Below the pieces are notes generated by a model. The model was not told where the DNA came from and did not search any database. It was given only the letters and a program-made list of their open reading frames with translations. 64,000 nucleotides of DNA from Desulfobacter postgatei 2ac9. Its GTDB lineage: Bacteria > Desulfobacterota > Desulfobacteria > Desulfobacterales > Desulfobacteraceae. How positions within the stretch are numbered: the first letter of the stretch is position 1; each line of letters opens with the position of its first letter. The stretch is from the NCBI RefSeq assembly GCF_000233695.2, contig NZ_CM001488.1, positions 1,110,792 through 1,174,791 of the forward strand, given 5' to 3'. Shown here in pieces: positions 35,925 to 43,536 of this stretch. Made by a program: the position numbers and the translations under genes.

Positions 35925-36851
35925 CTAGTTAAGAATGTATTTTGAGGGGTTGGCAGGGGTCCCGTTGACAAGAACCTCATAGTGAAGATGGGGCCCGGTG
36001 GTTCGGCCGGTATTGCCTAATGTGGCAATTGTCTCTCCGCGGTTAACCTGTTGGTGTTTATGGACGAGGATATCTCTTAAATGGGCATATTTGGTAGCTT
36101 TCCCATATCCGTGGTCAATAATGACGACATTTCCATAGCCGTTCTTTCGTCCGGCAAAGACCACTTTACCGGCCGCCGTTGAAACAATTTTAGTGCCCAT
36201 TCGGTTGGAGATATCAAGACCTGAATGAAATGTTTTTCCTCCAGTGAATGGGCACTTGCGGTAACCAAAAGGCGAGGTTATCATACCTGAGACCGGCTTG
36301 ATGGAAGGGGATGAGGCCAGCAGGTTTTTCTTTTTTTCCAATTTATCGATCAGTTCTTTGAAATCCAGTTTCCCTTTATCTGCAACAGATCTGATCTGTT
36401 TTACCTGATGATGCATCTCTCGTATCAACGCGTTATGATGGACATCCAGGGGTATCTCTTGATCCAGATTGGTTTCCGGTACTCCGCCGATGCCCCAAAG
36501 GCCTGATGATTGCCCTGATTTGTCAATATCGGCAATGAGGCGGACCTGATTCTCCAATTGCCCAAGTTTTGAGATTTGTTCCTTTAGTCCCTGAATTTCC
36601 GCGGCAAACACCTGGATCTGGCGTCTCTGGTCTTCAAGTTCCGTTTTTTGACCCTCGATGGTTTCATGGAGCGCTGTGTTATCCCAGTCAGCCCGCTTAA
36701 GCAAATAGTAATCATACCCCAAATAGGATACTGCGCCGACGAAGAGCAAAAAAAGAGGAATAGAAAAAAATAAAAACGATTTTCTAAGTGAAATTTCTCT
36801 TATATTTGAACTATCGTCTGAATGAAACCATATTTTGATTCGGTTTTTCAT
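35925..36851 (-). CDS. M23 (LytM) murein endopeptidase
   Basis: A 308-residue membrane-anchored peptidoglycan hydrolase. It has one N-terminal helix (FLFFSIPLFLLFVGAVSYLG), a coiled coil (about residues 60-105), and the LytM domain from about 205. The zinc ligands are HSGLD and HLHYE, with the second His in VIIDHGYG nearby. It may cleave peptide crosslinks or regulate amidases. It is adjacent to secA but a functional link is not established. Confidence 0.93.
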   Translation of the reverse strand: MKNRIKIWFHSDDSSNIREISLRKSFLFFSIPLFLLFVGAVSYLGYDYYLLKRADWDNTALHETIEGQKTELEDQRRQIQVFAAEIQGLKEQISKLGQLENQVRLIADIDKSGQSSGLWGIGGVPETNLDQEIPLDVHHNALIREMHHQVKQIRSVADKGKLDFKELIDKLEKKKNLLASSPSIKPVSGMITSPFGYRKCPFTGGKTFHSGLDISNRMGTKIVSTAAGKVVFAGRKNGYGNVVIIDHGYGKATKYAHLRDILVHKHQQVNRGETIATLGNTGRTTGPHLHYEVLVNGTPANPSKYILN

Positions 36852-36900
36852 CTGGATATTAATACAAGTTCTATGACCCGCGTGTCAAGTAAAAATGCCC

Positions 36901-37941
36901 CTACAGCGGGGTTTGCACCCAATCCAAACCGGCTTTCTCATCAATGTCGAACATAATATTCATATTCTGAACGGCCTGACCGGAAGCGCCTTTGAGCAGG
37001 TTATCAATGCCGGAAACCAGTATCAGTCGGCCTGATTCAGGTTCCAGATGAAAGCCGATATCGCAGCAGTTCGTCCCCTTGATATGGGACATGTTCGGAA
37101 ATTTATCCGGGGGTAGAATCCTGATGAAGGGTTCGTTCTCGTACCATTTATTCAGGGCCTCGCGAATTTGTTTTTCGGCGACATTTTCACAGGTTTGGGC
37201 ATAAATGGTTGAAACCATCCCCCGGGTTACGGGCACCAGGTGGGGAACAAAGGTCAGGGAAACGGGTTCTCCGGCTGCCTTGGTTAACACCTCGTTGATT
37301 TCAGGGGTGTGCCTGTGATTGCCCACTTTATACGGACCAAAAGATTCGTTTACCTCACAAAAATGGGTAGTCAGTGAAAGAGAGCGGCCTGCGCCGCTGA
37401 CCCCGGATTTAGAATCTGAAATAAGGCCCTGGGGAGAAATCAGTTTTTCCTTGAGCAACGGAACCAGGGGCAGAAGGATGGATGTTGGGTAACACCCGGG
37501 ATTCCCGATTATCCTTGCGCTTCTGATGCGATCCCGATTGAGTTCACACAAGCCGTAAACACTTTCCTCCAGAAGCTTTGGGGCAGTGTGTGGCTGATAT
37601 ACCGCTTCATATGCTTTGGCATCATCAAACCTGAAGTCCGCTGAAAGATCTATGACTTTTATACCCTGGTCTATGAGTTTTGGCGCAAAGGCCATTGATA
37701 CCTTGTGGGGCAAGGCCAGAAATACGACATCCACTTTACTTGAAAGCGCAACGGCATCAAAGGGTGTGCATACCAGGGATTCAAATCCGCGCATGGACGG
37801 AAATATGTCGGTAAACGCTTTCCCCTGGTATGAGTTTGAGGTCACTGCTTCAAGGCTGGCCTTAGGGTGGTTGGAAATCAGTTTGACCAGTTCGAGGCCG
37901 GTATAGCCTGATGCGCCTGCTATTGCTGTTTTAATCATCAT
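36901..37941 (-). CDS. argC: N-acetyl-gamma-glutamyl-phosphate reductase
   Basis: A 346-residue enzyme of arginine synthesis that reduces N-acetylglutamyl phosphate to the semialdehyde with NADPH. The nucleotide-binding start is AIAGASGYTGLELVKLI, the catalytic Cys is in GNPGCYPTS near residue 146 and a conserved HRHTPEI near 215. No other arg gene is linked here. Confidence 0.97.
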   Translation of the reverse strand: MMIKTAIAGASGYTGLELVKLISNHPKASLEAVTSNSYQGKAFTDIFPSMRGFESLVCTPFDAVALSSKVDVVFLALPHKVSMAFAPKLIDQGIKVIDLSADFRFDDAKAYEAVYQPHTAPKLLEESVYGLCELNRDRIRSARIIGNPGCYPTSILLPLVPLLKEKLISPQGLISDSKSGVSGAGRSLSLTTHFCEVNESFGPYKVGNHRHTPEINEVLTKAAGEPVSLTFVPHLVPVTRGMVSTIYAQTCENVAEKQIREALNKWYENEPFIRILPPDKFPNMSHIKGTNCCDIGFHLEPESGRLILVSGIDNLLKGASGQAVQNMNIMFDIDEKAGLDWVQTPL

Positions 37942-37996
37942 TTTAATCTTTATCTTTAGTCTTAATGTTTTAGATTTAGTGGTCGCACGCCCCCGA

Positions 37997-38052
37997 GTTT
38001 GGGTGCAAAGACATCCATCTCCAGAATGCCGATGGATGCCTTTGCGGCAAAC
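37997..38052. repeat. Long interrupted hairpin upstream of argC
   Basis: GTTTG, GCAAAG and CATCCATC on the left (37997-38018) pair with GATGGATG, CTTTGC and CAAAC on the right (38031-38052), giving 19 paired bases around a short loop. No U-tract adjoins it, so it is more like a repeated palindrome or leader structure than a terminator. Confidence 0.55.
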
Positions 38053-38114
38053 ACTAAAATAAAATCAGCAATTGTGCAAATCCTATTTGATTATTTTTTA
38101 ATTATGGAATTTAA

Positions 38115-38567
38115 TCATCTCAGCTCAACCAGGGTATGAGCCTGGCCATCCAGGGCGCTGTCTATTATTTTGCTGATCATGTTCCAGTCTCCTTTGGCAA
38201 GGCCTGCCCCGATTTTGGGATATGCCATGCGATTGCCGCTGAACTGTTTTTTCAATGCGCTAAAGACTTTTTTTATGGCATCATAATCAACCAGGACCCC
38301 GTCCCCCGAATAGTGATACTGGGTGTAGGCATTGATCACATACAATCGTCCGGATGGCGTGTGTACACATGCCTTTGAATAACTGCCCAGCTTGGACCTG
38401 TCGCCGGATGCCGTCGCAAGGTCCGCTTCCCAGGCCTGGGGGAAATGGGTGCGGATCTGTCTGGCAATTCCGGCGCCCATGGTGCAAAAACAATTGCAGC
38501 CGTGAATGATTACATCAAAGCGCCCTTCTTTGGCCAGGTGAATTAGATTTCCTTTTACGCATTTCAT
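38115..38567 (-). CDS. Macro-domain protein
   Basis: A 150-residue single macro domain, a fold that binds or removes ADP-ribose. The ligand-binding loop is GCNCFCTMGAGIARQI near residue 24 and the second loop is YPKIGAGLAKGDW near 117. Such stand-alone domains resemble ADP-ribose-1''-phosphate phosphatases (Poa1p-like) or DNA/protein de-ADP-ribosylases. It is a single gene with no obvious partner. Confidence 0.9.
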   Translation of the reverse strand: MKCVKGNLIHLAKEGRFDVIIHGCNCFCTMGAGIARQIRTHFPQAWEADLATASGDRSKLGSYSKACVHTPSGRLYVINAYTQYHYSGDGVLVDYDAIKKVFSALKKQFSGNRMAYPKIGAGLAKGDWNMISKIIDSALDGQAHTLVELR

Positions 38568-38708
38568 GGGTATTCGGTCCTATTAACATTTGTTCCATTT
38601 TTCATAAATTATCCTTTTTAATATCAAAAACCAACGGGATAATAGTGGGAAACGCAAATAAACTTGCAATGGGAAGCAACTTTTTTTATAGTCGAAAGGA
38701 TTATTGGG

Positions 38709-38763
38709 AATAACAGCCATGGACTGGTCTGGTCGATCAAAGCCCAGGCTCAGCCCACAACAA
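38709..38763 (+). repeat. Left copy of a diverged inverted repeat flanking the TRAP/Usp genes
   Basis: AATAACAGCCATGG ... TCTGGTC ... GCTCAGCCCACAACA here matches the complement of 42832-42886 at roughly three of four positions with one gap. Both copies can be read as NNS(H/Y)GL(V/I)WSI, so this may be a decayed coding repeat. No U or promoter signal is evident. Confidence 0.5.
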
Positions 38764-38829
38764 AGCTTGAAAGATCTGAGGAGCTTACCCAGACTTTCTT
38801 AAAAATAAAAATAACCAGTGGAGGGGAAA

Positions 38830-39801
38830 ATGAAAAAAGGTGTTGTGAGTCTGTTGGCATTAATTTTTTGTATGGTAACGGTTCTTCCTTTGGCTTATGC
38901 GAAGACCCAGTTTGTAACAATTGGCACCGGGGGTCTTACCGGTGTCTATTATCCCACAGGTGGCGCTATTGCCAAAATGGTCAACAATAAAAAGAGAGAA
39001 TATGGAATTCGTGCAACGGTGGAATCAACCGGCGGATCGGCTTTTAACATTAACGCGATTATGAGTGGAGATCTTGAATTCGGTATTGCCCAGTCAGACA
39101 AGCAGTTCCAGGCGATGAAGGGCCTTGCCGAATGGGCGGAGAGAGGTCCGCAAGCGGATCTTCGTTCAGTTTTCTCTATTCATGATGAAGCAGTCACATT
39201 GATTTCTGCAGTTGAAAGCCAAATTAAAGATGCTTCAGACTTAAAGGGGAAAATTGTTAACCTTGGGAATCCCGGTTCCGGGCAGCTTGAAAATGCCATT
39301 GAGATTTTGGAGACACTTGGAATTGATCCTGAAAAGGATGTTACTGCAGAATATATAAAGGCTTCTGAAGCTCCTAGTATTCTGCAAGACGGTCGTATTG
39401 ATGCGTTCTTCTATACGGTGGGCCATCCGAATGGTGCTATCACAGAGGCAACATCGGGTGCCCGTAAAGTGCGCTTCACTTCTATCACAGGTGTAGATAG
39501 CATGTTGAAAAAATATCCCTATTTTTCAAAAACCATTATTCGGGCATCCATGTATCCGGGGGCCCAAAATGATGCGGATACGGAAACCATTGGTATGAAA
39601 GCAACATTGGTTACTTCGGCTAAGGTGCCTGAAGATGTGGTTTATGCGATTACCAAAGAGGTTTTTGAAAATTTTGAAGAGTTCAAAAAACTTCACCCGG
39701 CATATGCGACATTGACCAGAGAGGGAATGCTGACAGGTCTTCCCGCTCCGTTGCATGCGGGTGCGGAAAAGTACTATAAGGAAGTTGGGTTAATGAAATA
39801 A
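38830..39801 (+). CDS. TRAP transporter solute-binding protein, TAXI family
   Basis: A periplasmic binding protein of 323 residues with a Sec signal peptide (KKGVVSLLALIFCMVTVLP, cleaved after AYA). The TAXI features are present: FVTIGTGGLTGVYYPTGGAIA, VESTGGSAFNINAIMSGDLE and IVNLGNPGSGQLENA. It captures a small substrate, usually a carboxylate or amino acid, for the fused permease downstream. ATG 38830 is chosen because GGAGGGG lies just before it; the earlier GTG at 38818 overlaps this site. Confidence 0.95.
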   Translation: MKKGVVSLLALIFCMVTVLPLAYAKTQFVTIGTGGLTGVYYPTGGAIAKMVNNKKREYGIRATVESTGGSAFNINAIMSGDLEFGIAQSDKQFQAMKGLAEWAERGPQADLRSVFSIHDEAVTLISAVESQIKDASDLKGKIVNLGNPGSGQLENAIEILETLGIDPEKDVTAEYIKASEAPSILQDGRIDAFFYTVGHPNGAITEATSGARKVRFTSITGVDSMLKKYPYFSKTIIRASMYPGAQNDADTETIGMKATLVTSAKVPEDVVYAITKEVFENFEEFKKLHPAYATLTREGMLTGLPAPLHAGAEKYYKEVGLMK

Positions 39802-39807
39802 CTTTTC

Positions 39808-39847
39808 AAAGGGTCGGGAGCAGTTTTGTATCCGGCCCTTTTTTTTA
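39808..39847 (+). terminator. Terminator/attenuator between TRAP genes
   Basis: AAAGGGTCGG (39808-39817) pairs with CCGGCCCTTT (39832-39841) and eight T follow. Placed between the binding protein and the permease, it would give more binding protein than permease mRNA, common in transporter operons. Confidence 0.8.
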
Positions 39848-39894
39848 TTGTTCTCTTAGCTTAATTTTTACCATCATTATATTTGAGGTCGCAG

Positions 39895-41985
39895 ATGAGT
39901 AAGATTAGAATCGATAAGATCGAAGATGACTTTAAGGAAGCCAAAAGGCTTGCTGAAGAAGAAGAGGGGATCGGGCGAAAGCCCGAGGGATGGCAAAAGT
40001 ATCTAATTCCGACAATTGCCATAGCGTGGAGCTTGTTCCAGCTTTCTCTGCCGAGATTTGTACTTCTCGATTCGACATATATACGCGCGATTCATCTCGC
40101 GTTTGCCATGATGTTGGTTTTTCTTAATTATCCCTTATTGAAGAAACCCATTTTCGGCCTCAAATATTTGGCTCGACATAAGAGGATACCGTTACTGGAC
40201 ATGGTGATTGCCGCCTTCGCCGCCTACTGTGCGCTCTACCTTGTTATTAATTACGATCAGATTATTACCCGGTACGGATCACCCACAACGATGGATATTG
40301 TGATCGGGATAGCCTTGGTTGTATTGCTTCTTGAGGCCGCCAGAAGAACCATTGGGCCGGCGCTTCCCGTGATTGCCGGTGGTTTTATCGTTTATTCATT
40401 TTTAGGTCCTTATATGCCCGCTTTGATTGCCTTCAAAGGGACTTCTATGGGACGTTTTGTGGGGCAGATGACCATGTCAACAGAGGGAATTTATGGCATT
40501 CCCTTGGATGTATCGGCAACGATTGTCTTTTTGTTTGTGTTGTTTGGCGCCATGCTGGACAAAGCCGGTGCCGGTCACTATTTTATACAGCTTGCGTTAA
40601 GTTTATTAGGACGTTTTAAAGGCGGACCGGCCAAAGCTGCCATTATGGGTTCCGGTCTAACAGGTCTTGTATCCGGTTCTTCCATCGCAAATATTGTGAC
40701 AACCGGGACATTTACCATACCCATGATGAAAAAAGTGGGTTATTCGCCAACCAAAGCTGCCGCAATTGAAGTTGCGGCGTCGACGGATGGACAGCTGGCG
40801 CCACCGATTATGGGTGCTGCGGCTTTTATTATTGCCGAATATGTGAATGTTCCATACATTGAAGTGGTTAAAGCGGCGGCGATCCCTGCTTTTGCTTCCT
40901 ACGCGGCGCTTTTTTTCATCTCTCACATTGAAGCCTCGAAAGCGGGTATCAAGGGGCTGCCCAAAAATGAGCTGCCTCAATTTTTCAAAACCCTGCTAAG
41001 TGGTGTCCATTTCCTAATTCCCCTTTCCATGTTGCTTTACGAGTTGATTGTGGTTCGCCATTCGCCGGAGTTGGCGGCATTTAACGCCATTTTAGTACTG
41101 TTTTTTATTATGGTTTTTCAGTACCCCTACCTGGCTTACCGGAAAGGCGACCCCCTTTTGCCGGCGTTTAAGCAATCTTTTTTGATGATCTTAGATGCAC
41201 TTGCTTCCGGTGGGAGAAATATGGTTTCCGTGGCCCTGGCAACAGCAGCGGCAGGTATCATTGTGGGGGTTGTTGCGTTAGGGCTTGGCAACCTTATCTC
41301 TGAAATTATTGACGTTCTTTCCATGGGTAATGTTTTTCTGATGTTGATCATTACAGCGATTGCCAGCCTGATTATCGGCATGGGTTTGCCGACCACGGCA
41401 ACCTACATTGTTATGGCCGCGTTGACGGCACCGGCGATTGTTACCATTGGTGGGGTTCAAGGGTTTATCGTGCCGTTGATGTCTGCCCATCTTTTTTGTT
41501 TTTATTTTGGCATTTTAGCTGATGATACGCCGCCGGTGGGGCTTGCGGCCTATGCCGCTTCGGCCATCGCCAAATCACCTCCCATTGCCACCGGTATTCA
41601 GGGGTTCTTGTATGATATCCGGACGGCTATTTTGCCATTTATGTTTATTTTCAACTCCGATCTTATTTTGCATAATGTGAATTCATGGTCTCAGGGAATA
41701 TTGATATTTGTTATGGCCTGTGTCGGCAACTTTGCCTTTGCGTCGGCGACCCAGGGGTGGTTTGTAGCCAAAAATAAAAAATGGGAAATTCCGTTTTTCC
41801 TCTGTGTGACGTTTATTTTGATGCGTCCGGATCAGATTGCGATTTGGCTCGGAATCCCCCACGAGCAGCGATACTGGACATATTTAATTGGGTTGGCAAT
41901 TTACGGTGCGCTTTATTTATTGCAGCGACCACGAACCGCTCGTGATGAAGCCGAGATAGAGAATACAACGGCAGAAAGATATTAG
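39895..41985 (+). CDS. TRAP transporter fused permease (DctQM type)
   Basis: A 696-residue membrane protein that joins the small and large TRAP permease subunits, as usual for TAXI transporters. The first 150 residues hold about four helices (LHLAFAMMLVFLNYPLL-type), followed by a 12-helix DctM part with GLVSGSSIANIVTTGTFTIP and TDGQLAPPIMGAAAFI, the second repeat GMGLPTTATYIVMAAL and DDTPPVGLAAYAAS. Uptake is driven by a Na+ or H+ gradient. ATG 39895 is preferred, with GAGG 8 bases upstream; a TTG 12 bases earlier is less likely. Confidence 0.95.
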   Translation: MSKIRIDKIEDDFKEAKRLAEEEEGIGRKPEGWQKYLIPTIAIAWSLFQLSLPRFVLLDSTYIRAIHLAFAMMLVFLNYPLLKKPIFGLKYLARHKRIPLLDMVIAAFAAYCALYLVINYDQIITRYGSPTTMDIVIGIALVVLLLEAARRTIGPALPVIAGGFIVYSFLGPYMPALIAFKGTSMGRFVGQMTMSTEGIYGIPLDVSATIVFLFVLFGAMLDKAGAGHYFIQLALSLLGRFKGGPAKAAIMGSGLTGLVSGSSIANIVTTGTFTIPMMKKVGYSPTKAAAIEVAASTDGQLAPPIMGAAAFIIAEYVNVPYIEVVKAAAIPAFASYAALFFISHIEASKAGIKGLPKNELPQFFKTLLSGVHFLIPLSMLLYELIVVRHSPELAAFNAILVLFFIMVFQYPYLAYRKGDPLLPAFKQSFLMILDALASGGRNMVSVALATAAAGIIVGVVALGLGNLISEIIDVLSMGNVFLMLIITAIASLIIGMGLPTTATYIVMAALTAPAIVTIGGVQGFIVPLMSAHLFCFYFGILADDTPPVGLAAYAASAIAKSPPIATGIQGFLYDIRTAILPFMFIFNSDLILHNVNSWSQGILIFVMACVGNFAFASATQGWFVAKNKKWEIPFFLCVTFILMRPDQIAIWLGIPHEQRYWTYLIGLAIYGALYLLQRPRTARDEAEIENTTAERY

Positions 41986-42027
41986 GGAAAACGTTGGTTT
42001 TACCCGTTTTATGAAGGAGGAATCCCG

Positions 42028-42519
42028 GTGTCGGATATTAGAAAAATTCTTGTTCCGGTTACTTTTTCTGAATTTTCTGAAGAGCTGATTGGATATGCGA
42101 TCGACGTTGCCAGGCCGCTCAGCGCGGAAGTTGTTTTTGTGAATGTCATTGATCAGAAACATATTCAGGCACTTCAGACCATTGCCTCATTTGGGTATGA
42201 AGTTGATGAGACGCAGTACATTCAGGAAGTTGAAAAACAACGAATTGGTATTTTAGAAGAGCGGCTCAGCCGGATTAACTACCCGGATGAGAAAATGCGG
42301 ATTGTGTTTAAAAGGGGAAGACCCGCAGCAGTGCTGCTGAAGTTTGCGATAGATGAAAGGGTCGATCTCATTATCATGGAAGTTAAGGGTAAATCTGAGA
42401 TTCTACATGCATTAAGCGGGTCTATTGCGGAAAAAATATTTCGCTATTCACCTGTTCCCGTGTTGTCCTATCGCCGAAAAGAAATTGCGGATAAACTTCT
42501 CCAACGAATCCATGTGTAA
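42028..42519 (+). CDS. Universal stress protein, UspA family
   Basis: A 163-residue UspA-type protein (start SDIRKILVPVTFSEFSEEL). The family pattern near the end, VDLIIMEVKGKSEI ... SGSIAEKIFRYSPVPVL, fits, but the ATP loop G-x2-G-x9-G(S/T) is only partly kept. UspA genes behind TRAP transporters often regulate them (as TeaD does). It starts with GTG after AAGGAGGA, 42 bases after the permease. Confidence 0.9.
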   Translation: MSDIRKILVPVTFSEFSEELIGYAIDVARPLSAEVVFVNVIDQKHIQALQTIASFGYEVDETQYIQEVEKQRIGILEERLSRINYPDEKMRIVFKRGRPAAVLLKFAIDERVDLIIMEVKGKSEILHALSGSIAEKIFRYSPVPVLSYRRKEIADKLLQRIHV

Positions 42520-42523
42520 TTTC

Positions 42524-42557
42524 TCTGGCTCTGCGGGTCGTCTGGCTCTGCGGGTCG
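42524..42557 (+). repeat. Perfect 17-bp tandem duplication after usp gene
   Basis: TCTGGCTCTGCGGGTCG occurs twice in direct succession, starting 5 bases after the usp stop codon. It could be a replication-slippage product. Confidence 0.85.
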
Positions 42558-42639
42558 GGCTCATGCAATTGAATATTGTTGACAAGTAGGCCTCATTTTT
42601 GATCGGTGAATAGATTCTACACCGGTGGAGACCAAAAAA

Positions 42640-42716
42640 AAGAGCGCTCAGGCGTTTCATTGATTTGAACGCAAAATCCGAGAACAAAAGCTCGCATACG
42701 ATCCCAGAGCGCTCTA
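42640..42716 (-). ncRNA. Possible structured small RNA with U-tract
   Basis: On the minus strand AGAGCGCTC (42715-42707) pairs with GAGCGCTCT (42649-42641), enclosing two further small hairpins: CGAG/CTCG (42694-42679) and GCGTT/AACGC (42672-42652). The outer stem is followed at once by seven U (42640-42634). This is a compact three-way junction ending like an intrinsic terminator. It matches no RNA family I know, and no promoter was proven, so it may simply be an elaborate terminator. Confidence 0.35.
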
Positions 42717-42831
42717 TGTCTATTCATTTTACTCCATATATTTTGCATCAACGACTGAGAAGCGGTCCGTAGCCCTGCCAGTTAAGCGGATCTTGATAGA
42801 AAAGACGAGTTGTTAAATTCCGTTTATGTTC

Positions 42832-42886
42832 TGTTGTGGACTGAGCTTGGGTATGGGATAGACCAGATCAACCCATAGCTGTTATT
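42832..42886 (-). repeat. Right copy of the inverted repeat flanking the TRAP/Usp genes
   Basis: Complement of 38709-38763 at about 75 percent identity by eye (AATAACAGCTATGG ... TCTGGTC ... AGCTCAGTCCACAACA on the minus strand). It lies just upstream of the Nudix gene, in a 450-base gap (42520-42969) that otherwise holds the tandem repeat and RNA candidate listed above. Confidence 0.5.
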
Positions 42887-42969
42887 TGGGATATATTGCC
42901 TATTCTCGTTGCATTGAGCAGTGGTATGTCTTAACTTTACTTTTGTTAATTATTAATCAGGAGATTATT

Positions 42970-43524
42970 GTGGACATATATGAAAAAGAAAAAATAACGG
43001 ACTTTCCTCATCTCAACTTGATTCGCGCCAGGTATAAAGATACTGCCGGTGCAGATAAATCTTGGCTCTATGCATCCAGGCAGAGTACGGCCAGGCCTGA
43101 TGCGGTAGTGGTTGTTCCATTCCATCAACAGGAGAATAGACTGGTCGTTATCAAGGAGTTCCGGGTGCCTTTGGGCGGATTTCAGTATGGTTTTCCCGCA
43201 GGCCTTGTGGACCCCGGCGAAAGTGTTGTTCAGGCCGGTCGGCGTGAGTTGTATGAGGAGACCGGCTTAACGGTTGTGAATGTGATAAAACAAAGCCCTG
43301 CGATATTTTCTTCATCCGGATTAACAGATGAAAGCATAAGCCTTTTGTATGTGGATTGTGAGGGCTCTGCAAATACCGAATATAACGAGGCTTCCGAACT
43401 GATTGAGGTAAAGATGCTGTCACCGGATCAGGCGGCCGACTGTCTATGCCAAGACAATATTTTGTTTGATGTAAAAACATGGATTGTTTTGGACCGGTTT
43501 GCTGCAACAGGTAAGATGGTATAA
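42970..43524 (+). CDS. Nudix hydrolase, ADP-ribose pyrophosphatase-like
   Basis: A protein of about 184 residues with an exact Nudix box (GLVDPGESVVQAGRRELYEE followed by TGL), which binds Mg and cleaves nucleoside diphosphate-X substrates. FPAG before the box and VVVVPFHQQENRLVVIKEFR upstream resemble ADP-ribose/ADP-sugar pyrophosphatases. I chose GTG 42970 because CAGGAG lies 6 bases before it; the longer frame from 42886 begins in the inverted repeat. Confidence 0.85.
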   Translation: MDIYEKEKITDFPHLNLIRARYKDTAGADKSWLYASRQSTARPDAVVVVPFHQQENRLVVIKEFRVPLGGFQYGFPAGLVDPGESVVQAGRRELYEETGLTVVNVIKQSPAIFSSSGLTDESISLLYVDCEGSANTEYNEASELIEVKMLSPDQAADCLCQDNILFDVKTWIVLDRFAATGKMV

Positions 43525-43536
43525 GGACGCCATCGC

